Origin: Bacillota bacterium
Lineage (GTDB): Bacteria; Bacillota; Bacilli; Paenibacillales; Paenibacillaceae
Assembly: GCA_023433615.1 (NCBI GenBank)
Contig: JAEZCJ010000024.1
Span: 1-48,225 of the forward strand
Direction: 5' to 3'
DNA: 48,225 nucleotides
Of this stretch, positions 40,772-48,225 are shown one piece after another. The notes under the pieces were generated by a model that was not told where the DNA came from, did no database searches, and saw only the letters and a program-made list of their open reading frames with translations. Position 1 is the first letter of the stretch; every line of letters starts with the position of its first letter. The translations under genes were made by a program, and so were the position numbers.

Positions 40772-40788
40772 ATTGCAGCCAAGCTTCT

Positions 40789-42000
40789 CTACATGCCGCG
40801 CGACACTTGACTCCCCCGGCCCTGCTGTTCGGCCGGCTTGGCCATGCGAGCGGCGCGGTCGCGACGCCCCTGCGCGCCGACCAGCCAATGCCCCAGCGGC
40901 AGCATGCCGAGGAGCCGCGCCAGCCCGATCGAGCCGGCGGCGACGATGAGGAAGGTCGCGACGGCGACGAGCAGATGGTAACCGGTCAAGTGGAGCGGCC
41001 TCGTCACGTTCGCGACCAGCATCAGGACGAATGCATGCGCCAGGAATCCGCCGAAAGAATACCGTCCGACCGTCAGCATGAATCGCTTGAACCATCCGCC
41101 GTAACGATCCAGCAAGACGGACAGCGCATAGGCCGCGGCCAGCTGCGTCACGATCAGCAAGAAGATAGCCGGTCTCAGATACGTGGATAATCCGAGCTTC
41201 ATGCTGTCCATCGACAGACCGAGCAGCTCGTATCCGACCCACACGTAGCAGCCGATGAACATCAATCCGCTCAAGACTAGCCAACGAACGGCAATTTCTC
41301 GGAAGCGCGCAAGCCCATACGCGCAGACCGCCCCGAGCATGAAGTAGAAGAAATAGAATAGGAACCACTTGGAACGATGCTCCATCAGCCATGCCCACGG
41401 CGTTCCCCAGGACGCGATGGCGCCGGCTCGGTAATACGAGAGCCATAGCAAGGCCGCGTATGCGGCAGCCGCAATGGCGAGCATCCATGCCGTGCGAGCG
41501 GTCGCACGATCCGGCCGGACCGCGGCGAACCGCCTGAGCGGCTCTGCGAGGCGCAGGAATACGGGCAACAGCAAGTAGAATTGCATGATCATCAAGATGA
41601 ACCATAGATGATAACCGTAGGTCGGGCGCAGCAGTTGGCTGCCCAGCGCGCGCCATGCGCTGGCATCCGTCAGCGATTGGCCGGAGAACAGGCTGACGGA
41701 CACCCAATAGACGAACGTCCAGCTCAGGAAAGGAACGCCGATATCGATGAATCTTCGTTTCATGTAGGAGCCGTAACGGATAGGCGTCCCAGCGTAGTTG
41801 TAGAACAGAATGACGCCCGACAAGAAGACGAACGTAGGCGTTCCGAATCGGGTGTAATGGAACAGCATCGCGAGCATGATCGAGTCCGGCTGCAGTATGT
41901 CAGCCCTGTAGATATATTCCGCGATGCAATGCTGCATCGTGATCGCCATGAAGGCCATCGCGCGCAGCAGCGTGATTTCTTCGATTCTCTGTCTAGCCAT
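40789..42000 (-). CDS. Acyltransferase 3 family membrane protein
   Basis: 403 residues with about ten membrane segments. It starts RIEEITLLRAMAFMAITMQHC, in which the family RxxAxxxVxxxH pattern appears in modified form. GTPTFVFLSGVILFYNY and YHLWFILMIMQFYLLLPVF are family hallmarks. It is a likely O-acyltransferase for a cell-surface glycan. ATG 42000 has AGAGGAGG upstream with a long spacer of about 13 bases; an in-frame start at 42105 would overlap the upstream terminator and PfpI gene. The C-terminus is a basic soluble tail. Confidence 0.88.
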   Translation of the reverse strand: MARQRIEEITLLRAMAFMAITMQHCIAEYIYRADILQPDSIMLAMLFHYTRFGTPTFVFLSGVILFYNYAGTPIRYGSYMKRRFIDIGVPFLSWTFVYWVSVSLFSGQSLTDASAWRALGSQLLRPTYGYHLWFILMIMQFYLLLPVFLRLAEPLRRFAAVRPDRATARTAWMLAIAAAAYAALLWLSYYRAGAIASWGTPWAWLMEHRSKWFLFYFFYFMLGAVCAYGLARFREIAVRWLVLSGLMFIGCYVWVGYELLGLSMDSMKLGLSTYLRPAIFLLIVTQLAAAYALSVLLDRYGGWFKRFMLTVGRYSFGGFLAHAFVLMLVANVTRPLHLTGYHLLVAVATFLIVAAGSIGLARLLGMLPLGHWLVGAQGRRDRAARMAKPAEQQGRGSQVSRGM

Positions 42001-42033
42001 GAATTGCGACCGAGCCTCCTCTCTGACCGATCT

Positions 42034-42069
42034 ATTATAACAGAAGAACGGGCCGCATATCGCGGCCCG
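42034..42069 (-). promoter_or_regulatory. Terminator of the PfpI gene followed by the acyltransferase -10
   Basis: On the minus strand CGGGCCGC-GATAT-GCGGCCCG (42069-42049) is followed by TTCTTCTG and fits a terminator for the PfpI gene. TATAAT (42039-42034) then serves as a -10 for the acyltransferase; no good -35 is seen because the hairpin occupies that position. Confidence 0.55.
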
Positions 42070-42098
42070 CCTGCATGTCCTTATTGAATAAGCGATCC

Positions 42099-42629
42099 TT
42101 ACCACGCATTCGTGCCGAGACGATTAAGCGCCGCATCGATGAACGCCGGTTCATCCTCCGGCTTGCGCGACGTAATCAAGTTGCCGTCCACCATGACTTC
42201 GCGATCGACGAACGTCCCGCCTGCGCGCGCGATTTCCTCGGCGATGCCTGCGTACCCCGTGACCGTTCTCCCTTGCAATACCCCTGCCGCCGCCAATATC
42301 TGCGGACCATGACAGATCGCCGCAAGCGTGATGCCGGCCTTGTCGGCCTCCCGCACGAAGCGCTGCACCTCCGGGTCGTTCATTAACTGCGCGGGCGACG
42401 ACCCGCCCGGAATGATGACCGCTTCGTAATCCGCGCCGCGCGCATCCCGAGCAGCCAGATGCGAACGGTATGTGACCGTGCCTTTCTTGCCCTTCAGTTC
42501 TTGATCCCGCTCAAGGCTGATGATAACGCCGTTATGCCCTTGCCTGACCATCTCGTCGTAAGGACTGGCCATCTCGGAATCCTCGAAGCCGTCCGCCAGC
42601 AAGAACGCAATCTTCTTCGCATTGCTCAT
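42099..42629 (-). CDS. DJ-1/PfpI family protein (YhbO/YfkM-like)
   Basis: 176 residues. The nucleophile elbow is AAICHGPQIL (Cys106-His107), with the acidic partner Glu16 in ADGFEDSEM; VIIPGGSSPAQLM is a family loop. Relatives act as general stress proteins, proposed deglycases or chaperones for glycated proteins and nucleotides; the true substrate is debated. ATAGGAGAG lies upstream of ATG 42629. Confidence 0.92.
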   Translation of the reverse strand: MSNAKKIAFLLADGFEDSEMASPYDEMVRQGHNGVIISLERDQELKGKKGTVTYRSHLAARDARGADYEAVIIPGGSSPAQLMNDPEVQRFVREADKAGITLAAICHGPQILAAAGVLQGRTVTGYAGIAEEIARAGGTFVDREVMVDGNLITSRKPEDEPAFIDAALNRLGTNAW

Positions 42630-42905
42630 CGTGCATCTCTCCTATTCCAGTATAAGGCTATATTGCCCTATTGGCGGGAATCCACTCACGCGCGACTTGG
42701 ACTGATCAGCTGTCTGGTGAGCAATAGAGTAATTTTCTACCACTAATTTCGTCACTTGCAGGCGCTGACGGTAATAACGGCATTTTGTACATCTATTTTC
42801 ACCGGATCTAGGGCAGATCGGACTTTCCTCTCGAAATAACCGCACATTCTTACACTAATTGGTGAATTCGGGCGATATGGCGGAAAATAGTTGTACTGTT
42901 TCACC
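42630..42905. repeat. 276-base gap with second-family repeat motifs
   Basis: No gene is supported. On the minus strand 42755-42733 reads GTGACGAAATTAGTGGTAG and onward, similar to the motifs at about 17.5 kb. At about 42841-42856 the plus strand has CCGCACATTCTTACAC, the inverse of the GTGTAAGAA motif at 17466. The stretch is AT-rich and repeat-like, and it separates the PfpI gene from the ABC exporter operon end. Confidence 0.45.
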
Positions 42906-44744
42906 TTACACCAGCGTGCCGCCCTGCAGCTTGCGGCGCGAATGGCGATGAAGCTCGGCGTAGTAGCCGTCCTGCGCCATGAGCGCGTCATGGGCGCCCT
43001 CCTCGACGATCATGCCGCCCTTCATGACGATGATCCGATCCGCGTGCATGACCGTCGACAGCCGGTGCGCGATGACCAGCGTCGTCCGCCCCCGCGAGAC
43101 GCGGTCCAGCGCCTGCTGGATCAGCCGTTCCGTATGCGTATCCAGATTCGCCGTCGCCTCGTCCAGGATCAGGATCTTCGGCTTGAAGACGAGGATGCGC
43201 GCGAATGAGATCAGCTGCCGCTCGCCCGCCGACAAGCCGCTGCCGCGCTCGGACAGGCGCGTATCGTAGCCGTCCTTCAGGCGCATGATCATCGGCTCCG
43301 CTCCGACCTGGCGGCACGCGTCGATGACGGACTCGCGCGAGATGTCCTCGTGGAACAGCCTCACGTTATCCAGAATCGTGCCCGAATACAGGAACGGATC
43401 CTGCTGCACGAGACCGACGATCCGATGCAGCGAGTCGAGCCGCAGCCGCCGGATATCGACGCCGTCGATCTGCACGCTGCCTTTCTTCACGTCGTAGAAG
43501 CGCGCCAGAAGGTTGACGAGCGAGCTCTTGCCCGCGCCCGTCGTGCCGACAATGCCGACGAACTCGCCGGGACGGATATGCAGGTCGAGGTCATGCAGCA
43601 CGTCGCGCTTATCGACATAGGCGAACCGTATGCGATTGAAGTCGATCTGCCCCTTGACGGTATCCTTGAAGAGCGGCCTCGCCTCCTCGGGCGACGGATC
43701 GCGGACCTCCGGCTGAATGCCGAAGATGCGCCACAGGCGATCCATGGAGACGAGCGTCGATTGAAGCGTATTCCACTGCTGCGTAATCTGGTTGATCGGT
43801 TGGAAAAATTGCCGGATATACGTGATGAATGCGACCAGCACGCCGAATTCGAACTGTTGGTTCAGTACCGCGTATCCGCCGATCCAGACGACCAGCGCGA
43901 CCGATACGTTGCCGAGCAAGTCGAACGAGCGGTTGAATAATATCGTCGCGCGCACCTCGCGCAACGATTCCTTCAAGTACTGGCGATTGCCCTCCGTGAA
44001 TCGCCGGTTCTGTTCCTTCTCCTGATGGAACGCTTGGATCAGGCTCATGCCGGATAGGTTCTCGGCTACGAACGCGATGACGCGCGAATACTGCGCGCGT
44101 GCACGCGTGTAGACTTCCCGCAGCAGCTTCCGGAACAGCACGGCGATCACCGCGATGACCGGGAACAGCACGAGGCAGTACAGCGCAAGCGTCGGATCGA
44201 GCAAGAACATGAAGCCGACGATCATGATGATCGAGAGTCCGTCCCGTACGAGGCTCAGCAGCACTTGCGTGAAAAATTGGTTGATCGTCTCCGTGTCGCT
44301 CGACTCGTTCGTGACGAGGCTGCCGATCGGATGACGGTCGAAGAAGGACATCGATTGACCGGATATATGGCCGAACAGATCCTTGCGCAGCTGCGCGACG
44401 ATGCCCTGTCCGGCACGCTGCATCAGGTTGCCTTGCAGATAGGTGAAGATGAAGGCCAGGACCGCCATGATCGCGTACGCAACTCCTAGTCCGATCAAGA
44501 CGGGAATGCCGCTCTCCCCGAGCGGAATCGCGTCGTCGATCGCGTACTTCACGATGAGCGGCTGGAGCAGGTCCGCCCCGATCGCGAGGAACGTGCACAA
44601 GAAGCCGAGCAAGAACGTGACGCGATGCGGCCTGGCGTAAGCCAGCAGCGAGCGGAACGCCTGCCGCCGGTTAAGGGCGCTCTGCTGCGGATCCTTGCCT
44701 GACGGCGCATCGCCGTTCTGCGAATTTGCGTTGCGGTCAGCCAT
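42906..44744 (-). CDS. Heterodimeric ABC exporter subunit, canonical ATPase (YheH/BmrD-like)
   Basis: 612 residues: a six-helix type IV exporter domain (about 25-335) and an ATPase. Walker A is GTTGAGKSSLVN, signature LSAGERQLISFARIL, Walker B LILDEATANLD with the catalytic Glu, and the switch is AHRLST. The N-terminal ~25 residues are hydrophilic. It pairs with the subunit encoded just upstream (8-base overlap), whose Walker B lacks the Glu, as in BmrC/BmrD. It likely exports drugs or lipids. GAGGGGG precedes ATG 44744. Confidence 0.93.
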   Translation of the reverse strand: MADRNANSQNGDAPSGKDPQQSALNRRQAFRSLLAYARPHRVTFLLGFLCTFLAIGADLLQPLIVKYAIDDAIPLGESGIPVLIGLGVAYAIMAVLAFIFTYLQGNLMQRAGQGIVAQLRKDLFGHISGQSMSFFDRHPIGSLVTNESSDTETINQFFTQVLLSLVRDGLSIIMIVGFMFLLDPTLALYCLVLFPVIAVIAVLFRKLLREVYTRARAQYSRVIAFVAENLSGMSLIQAFHQEKEQNRRFTEGNRQYLKESLREVRATILFNRSFDLLGNVSVALVVWIGGYAVLNQQFEFGVLVAFITYIRQFFQPINQITQQWNTLQSTLVSMDRLWRIFGIQPEVRDPSPEEARPLFKDTVKGQIDFNRIRFAYVDKRDVLHDLDLHIRPGEFVGIVGTTGAGKSSLVNLLARFYDVKKGSVQIDGVDIRRLRLDSLHRIVGLVQQDPFLYSGTILDNVRLFHEDISRESVIDACRQVGAEPMIMRLKDGYDTRLSERGSGLSAGERQLISFARILVFKPKILILDEATANLDTHTERLIQQALDRVSRGRTTLVIAHRLSTVMHADRIIVMKGGMIVEEGAHDALMAQDGYYAELHRHSRRKLQGGTLV

Positions 44745-46497
44745 TGGAAGCAGCCCCCTCTCCTTGCATCGCGTAGAGCGCGGCGTAGTAGCCGCCGCGG
44801 GCCAGCAGCTCGTCGTGGGAGCCGCGTTCGACGATGCAACCCTCCTGCAGCACGACGATCTGGTCGGCGTGCATGACCGCGCTGACGCGATGCGCGATCA
44901 ATAGCGTCGTCTTGCCGCTGCGCGTCTTCTGCAGGTTGTCGATGATGCGCGTCTCCGTCACCGTATCGACGGCGCTGACGCTGTCGTCGAGCAGCAGAAT
45001 CGGCGCTTCCTTAATGAGGCCGCGGGCCAGGCTGGTCCGCTGGCGCTGGCCGCCGGACAGCGTCAGCCCGCGCTCGCCCAGCTTCGTGTCGAAGCGATCC
45101 GGCAGGTCGGCCACATTCTCGTAGATGGCCGCCAGTTTCGCCGCATCCTCTACGGCCGTCTGCTCGCTCTTCCGATCGAAGAACGCGATATTGTCGCGGA
45201 TCGTCGTGCTGAACAGGAAGCCGTCCTGCGGTACGTAGCCGATGCCCGTTCGGAGGCTTTCGAGCGTTACGTCGCGCACATCTCTTCCCGCTACGAACAC
45301 GGTTCCGACTGGCGGTTCATAGACGCGCAGCAGCAGCTTGACGAGTGTCGTCTTGCCGCTGCCTGTCGCCCCTACGATGCCGACGGTCTGCCCTGCTCCG
45401 ACGGTCAGGTTGATATCCTTCAAGGCAGGCCTGCTGCTCTCGGGATAGCGGAACGTCAGTCCGCGAATCTCCAGGTCTGCGGCAGCCGCCGGCAACTGGG
45501 CAGCCCCCTCCGCATTCCGCACGTCCGACTCGACGGCCAGCAGCTGATTGAGACGATCCAGCGAGGCGCGGGCACGCTGGACCGTGTTGATCACGTTGCC
45601 GATCTGCTGCAGCGGGTTGACCACCATGCGCAGATACAGCGTGAGCGCGACGAACGCGCCGAGCGACAGCCGATCCTGCAGCACGAGGACCCCGCCGTAT
45701 GTAATCGCCACGACGAGCGCGAGCGCGCCCGCGAACGGCAGTGCGGCTTGGAACATCGCGCTCAGCTTCACGAGCAGCAGCTGATTGTCGCGGATGCGGT
45801 CGACCGTCTCGCCGAAGCGGCTCTTCGCAATCGGCTCAGCCGCGAACGTCTTCGTGACCTTAATGCCGCCGAACTGCTCTTCGGCCGATTCCGTCATGGC
45901 CGCCAGCGATTCCTGCACGCGCTGCGACTGCTGCCTGATGCGAGGGCCGAAATACCGCACGAGGAACGGGATGACGAGCAGCGGCAGCACGCTGACGACC
46001 ATCAGGTCGAGCGGGATGTCGCTGAGCAGCATGATCGTCACCGAGGAGATGAGCAGCACCGTCGCGTTCGTCATCTGGTTCAGGCCGTTCGCGATCGCTT
46101 CCCTGACCGCCGTTACGTCATTCATCATGTAGCTGAGCAGCTTGCCGATGCCGTTCCGGGAGAAATACGTCTCGCTCAACCCGGTGAAATGGCGGAACAG
46201 GCGCTGTCTGGTCGAGAATTCGAAATAACGCCCCAATCGATGGTTCACGTACTGTCCGATGCCGAACAGGCAGCCGTAGCCGATCCCGATCGCCAGCAGC
46301 TCCAGACTATGCTTGCGTACGCCGGCATACGTCAGCCCCTCCTCCTGCAGCCGGTCCGTGAATGAATTCAATACGGCGGGGAAGAGCGCATAGATCACGT
46401 TCGCCGCAGCAATGGCGATTGCAGCAAGCATGTAGAAGAAGATGTATTTGCGAATATGCGTGAAGAGGAGCCTCTGTCCGTCCAACTTGTCGATCAC
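44737..46497 (-). CDS. Heterodimeric ABC exporter subunit with degenerate ATPase site (YheI/BmrC-like)
   Basis: 586 residues with a six-helix membrane domain (about 20-310). ATPase: Walker A GATGSGKTTLVK, signature LTLSGGQRQRTSLARGL, Walker B LLLDDSVSAVDTVTE. Asp stands in place of the catalytic Glu, the hallmark of the non-hydrolysing site in heterodimeric exporters. The switch is AHRVSA. It starts at GTG 46497, overlapping the TGA of the MFS gene (GTGA), and overlaps the partner subunit gene by 8 bases, so the three genes form one coupled operon. Confidence 0.93.
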   Translation of the reverse strand: MIDKLDGQRLLFTHIRKYIFFYMLAAIAIAAANVIYALFPAVLNSFTDRLQEEGLTYAGVRKHSLELLAIGIGYGCLFGIGQYVNHRLGRYFEFSTRQRLFRHFTGLSETYFSRNGIGKLLSYMMNDVTAVREAIANGLNQMTNATVLLISSVTIMLLSDIPLDLMVVSVLPLLVIPFLVRYFGPRIRQQSQRVQESLAAMTESAEEQFGGIKVTKTFAAEPIAKSRFGETVDRIRDNQLLLVKLSAMFQAALPFAGALALVVAITYGGVLVLQDRLSLGAFVALTLYLRMVVNPLQQIGNVINTVQRARASLDRLNQLLAVESDVRNAEGAAQLPAAAADLEIRGLTFRYPESSRPALKDINLTVGAGQTVGIVGATGSGKTTLVKLLLRVYEPPVGTVFVAGRDVRDVTLESLRTGIGYVPQDGFLFSTTIRDNIAFFDRKSEQTAVEDAAKLAAIYENVADLPDRFDTKLGERGLTLSGGQRQRTSLARGLIKEAPILLLDDSVSAVDTVTETRIIDNLQKTRSGKTTLLIAHRVSAVMHADQIVVLQEGCIVERGSHDELLARGGYYAALYAMQGEGAASNG

Positions 46498-47735
46498 CGT
46501 CCTGTAGATGAAGTCGGGATTGCGGATTTTACCAAGAAGTAGATGCCGTACTGCAAGAAAGCCGCAGCCAGCAGAACGATCGGCAGCCAGATCGAGTCGA
46601 GATCATGCGCGAATAGGAGCAGCAGCGTAATGGCCAACATACGGCCGACATTGATGAATACCTCGCGCACGACGACCGCCTCCTGCCGCAGCTGACCGCG
46701 AAGCGGCAGCATGCTGATGATTCGGTAGTAGAAGGTCGTCAAAGTGTTCATCATCAGCGGATTGAACAGCGAGAACAGCACCATGAATGCCGTCACCGTC
46801 CAGAAGCTTACGTCGATGAGCAGGAACGCCGCGCCGAGCACGACGCCTGTCGTGGAGAAGAGCATATAACGTCTCCCGGCCTCTTCCTTCGCCTTCCGCG
46901 AGATGATATAGCCAGACAGAATCAGGAGTCCGGAGAAGAGCACGCCGAGATAGCCGACCCAATCCTCCCTGCCCACCGTCCGGAAGAGCAGGATGTTCGG
47001 CAGGAACAACATGAGGCCTTGAAGCATCCCCATGATGAAGAACCCGCAGAGCGCCCGGAACCAGACGAGATTTTTACGCATGAGCAGAAGCATCATATGG
47101 AGGTAATAGGTCTTATGATGGCTTGTCGCCGCCTTGATGCGCAAGCTGACGACGGCCGCCGCGACAAACATGACGAACGCGATCATGAACGTCATCATAT
47201 AGCCCTGCAGCCCCTCGCTCCTGCCGATAATGAAGCCGGCGAGCGCCGGTCCGACGAGGCCGGCCGCATTGAAGAACGTCATATTGAGCGCCAAGAAGCG
47301 CAGTCGGTTCTGTTCGGTCGAGACGTCGTACATGAGCACCTGATAGCCGGTCCAGTACAAGCCTGAGGAGAATCCGTTCAACACGGCGAAGAGGATATAG
47401 TAATTGACAACGCTTTCTTGCGTGATAATGACGAGCAGGAAAAATATCGCCATCATCAGGATGCCAAGCCGGTACGTAACAAGCCGATCCCGCCGCTTGG
47501 CGATCCAGCCGCCAACCGCGAACCCGACGGGCGTCAGCAAGTAGTTGAACATGCTGTACACGCCGTTGACGAACAGGTCTTCCGTCAGCCTCCAGAGGTA
47601 GAGGTTCAAGAATAAGCCCGCCATCGAGGCCCCGAACTGGAACAAGCTGTGGATCGTGATGGATGTTCTGGCTTCCTGCGATAGTCGCCTCTCCGGCGGG
47701 ATCTGCGCGCCTTTCAACAGGCGGAGTAGGTTCAT
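46494..47735 (-). CDS. MFS transporter
   Basis: 413 residues from ATG 47735 (GAGGAGG about 12 bases upstream); a frame from 47822 would run into repeat E. There are about 12 membrane segments. The N-half includes FNYLLTPVGFAVGGWIAKRRDRLVTYRLG, an MFS loop 2-3 type motif, and the centre has a LYWTGYQVLMYDVSTEQNRLRFLALN segment seen in YkuC/YqgE-like MFS proteins. It is the first gene of an operon with a heterodimeric ABC exporter, so a shared export function is plausible. Substrate unknown. Confidence 0.9.
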   Translation of the reverse strand: MNLLRLLKGAQIPPERRLSQEARTSITIHSLFQFGASMAGLFLNLYLWRLTEDLFVNGVYSMFNYLLTPVGFAVGGWIAKRRDRLVTYRLGILMMAIFFLLVIITQESVVNYYILFAVLNGFSSGLYWTGYQVLMYDVSTEQNRLRFLALNMTFFNAAGLVGPALAGFIIGRSEGLQGYMMTFMIAFVMFVAAAVVSLRIKAATSHHKTYYLHMMLLLMRKNLVWFRALCGFFIMGMLQGLMLFLPNILLFRTVGREDWVGYLGVLFSGLLILSGYIISRKAKEEAGRRYMLFSTTGVVLGAAFLLIDVSFWTVTAFMVLFSLFNPLMMNTLTTFYYRIISMLPLRGQLRQEAVVVREVFINVGRMLAITLLLLFAHDLDSIWLPIVLLAAAFLQYGIYFLVKSAIPTSSTGR

Positions 47736-47816
47736 GACGGGTGCTGCCTCCTCGAGACGGTCGTATGCATAGACATGCTGCAATGGTAGGACCTGTCGTT
47801 CGGACCTAACATGAAA

Positions 47817-47983
47817 GTTCAAAAAGACCAGTTGTCAGCGCCGAGAAGGTTGAACGATGGTAGAAACTGAGGAGCGGAGTGTAGTCAAAGCTACATGAGC
47901 ACCGGAAATTTCGCCAGCGTTCAAGATTCGACGTCGAATAGGCTTCTCGAGATGCTTCGCGATCACAAGTGGTCTTTTTGAAC
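47817..47983 (-). repeat. Intergenic TIR element, copy E (best-preserved ends)
   Basis: A 167-base element. The ends 47817-47835 (GTTCAAAAAGACCAGTTGT) and 47965-47983 are 19-base inverted repeats with one mismatch. On the minus strand it reads GTGATCGCGAAGCATCTC, TTCGACGTCGAATCTTGAACGC, a CTACATGAGC/GTAGTCAAAGCTAC region, and GTTCAACCTTCTCGGCGCTGAC. It is collinear with copy D throughout. It lies between the MFS gene start and yqfD. Confidence 0.88.
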
Positions 47984-48013
47984 AACATCTAATCATTGAG
48001 GGGCGTGGAACGG

Positions 48014-48225
48014 ATGAATATGTCGTGGCTTCATCAGCTTCGAGGGGTCGTGACGATCCGCATTACCGGTGCAGGCATCGAGGAGCTCGTCAACGCGGCA
48101 GCGGCGGACGGGCTGCAGCTGCTTGCCCTGCGCCGGACAAGCCGGGAGGAGACCGTATGCCGCGTGGTGCTGCGCGATTTTTGGCGCCTTCGCCCGTATT
48201 TGCGCCGGACAGGCTGCAAGATGCG
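48014..48225 (+). CDS. yqfD: Sporulation protein YqfD, 5' part; runs off the window
   Basis: About 70 residues to the window edge: MNMSWLHQLRGVVTIRITG, then AGIEELVNAAAADGLQLL and VCRVVLRDFWRLRPYLRRTGCK. The pattern of an N-terminal W, a V-x-I-x-I-T-G strand, an E-x-hydrophobic helix and R-R-x-G-C matches the start of YqfD, a membrane protein needed for sporulation in the mother cell (sigma-E regulon in Bacillus). GAGGGGCG lies upstream of ATG 48014; ATG 48020 is an alternative. In most relatives yqfC precedes yqfD; here repeat E and an MFS gene stand upstream instead. Confidence 0.75.
   Translation, partial: MNMSWLHQLRGVVTIRITGAGIEELVNAAAADGLQLLALRRTSREETVCRVVLRDFWRLRPYLRRTGCKM

Noticed and set aside
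42642..42845. 67-codon minus-strand frame in the 42.6-42.9 kb gap
   Set aside because: Falls entirely in repeat-like AT-rich DNA; no ribosome site or plausible domain.
47806..47988. 60-codon minus-strand frame inside repeat E, with a similar peptide in repeat D
   Set aside because: Peptide similarity follows from DNA repeat similarity; no ribosome site, and copies A and B do not keep the frame.

Overview
The window reads as a chromosomal segment of a moderately GC-rich, endospore-forming member of the Paenibacillaceae (Paenibacillus/Cohnella type). Supporting signs are spo0M, a KinB/D/E-type sporulation kinase, the start of yqfD, a YesM/YesN pair next to an LplA/LplB/YtcP-type sugar ABC transporter, a copper-amine-oxidase N-terminal domain on a secreted enzyme, strong AGGAGG ribosome sites and many GTG/TTG starts. 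Species cannot be fixed from the sequence alone. No rRNA, CRISPR array, intact insertion sequence or phage module is visible. There is one tRNA, tRNA-Thr(CGU).

Layout. 1-4 kb: 5' part of a type II NADH dehydrogenase behind two Rex-like sites, an aldo/keto reductase divergent from a HxlR regulator, and a Ktr/Trk potassium channel subunit translationally overlapped with the regulator. 4-10.4 kb: spo0M and an MHYT/PAS sporulation-type histidine kinase, mscL with a zinc-ribbon tail plus a Nudix hydrolase, a tyrosinase-like copper protein, a small coiled-coil protein, and an FMN reductase with a VOC protein. 10.4-12.8 kb: a GAF-domain NarL-type two-component pair. 12.9-14.3 kb: tRNA-Thr followed by a small AT-richer island bounded by a second copy of the tRNA 3' end. 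14.5-17.4 kb: an MBOAT/SGNH pair for O-acetylation of an exported polymer. 17.7-23 kb: DinB protein, 5TM-LYT histidine kinase, and a TetR-controlled ABC-2 exporter (three genes overlapping by ATGA). 23-30.7 kb: a complete sugar-uptake module (sensor, regulator, lipoprotein, two permeases). 31-36.5 kb: Ser/Thr kinase, two small proteins, OmpR regulator, HD-GYP phosphodiesterase and a membrane protein. 36.5-40.6 kb: PadR-HAAS-DUF4097 operon and a GGDEF/EAL protein. 40.8-48.2 kb: acyltransferase, PfpI protein, an MFS plus heterodimeric ABC exporter operon, and the start of yqfD.

Signalling and envelope functions dominate: four histidine kinases, three response regulators, one Hanks kinase, two c-di-GMP phosphodiesterases (HD-GYP and EAL), several exporters and two O-acylation systems. 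The HD-GYP and EAL proteins would both lower c-di-GMP. The 5TM-LYT sensor fold is used twice with different outputs.

The most unusual content is between genes. A modular family of about 130-230 bp elements with imperfect terminal inverted repeats occurs at 3717-3946, 26602-26732, 40559-40708 and 47817-47983, with a solo internal module at 28650-28711. Two copies begin on the last base of the TAG stop codon of the preceding gene. A second family of short motifs (GAAATTAG(C/T)GG(C/T)AG type) occurs at about 17.5 and 42.8 kb. The tRNA-flanked island at 12958-14286 looks like a decayed site-specific integration.
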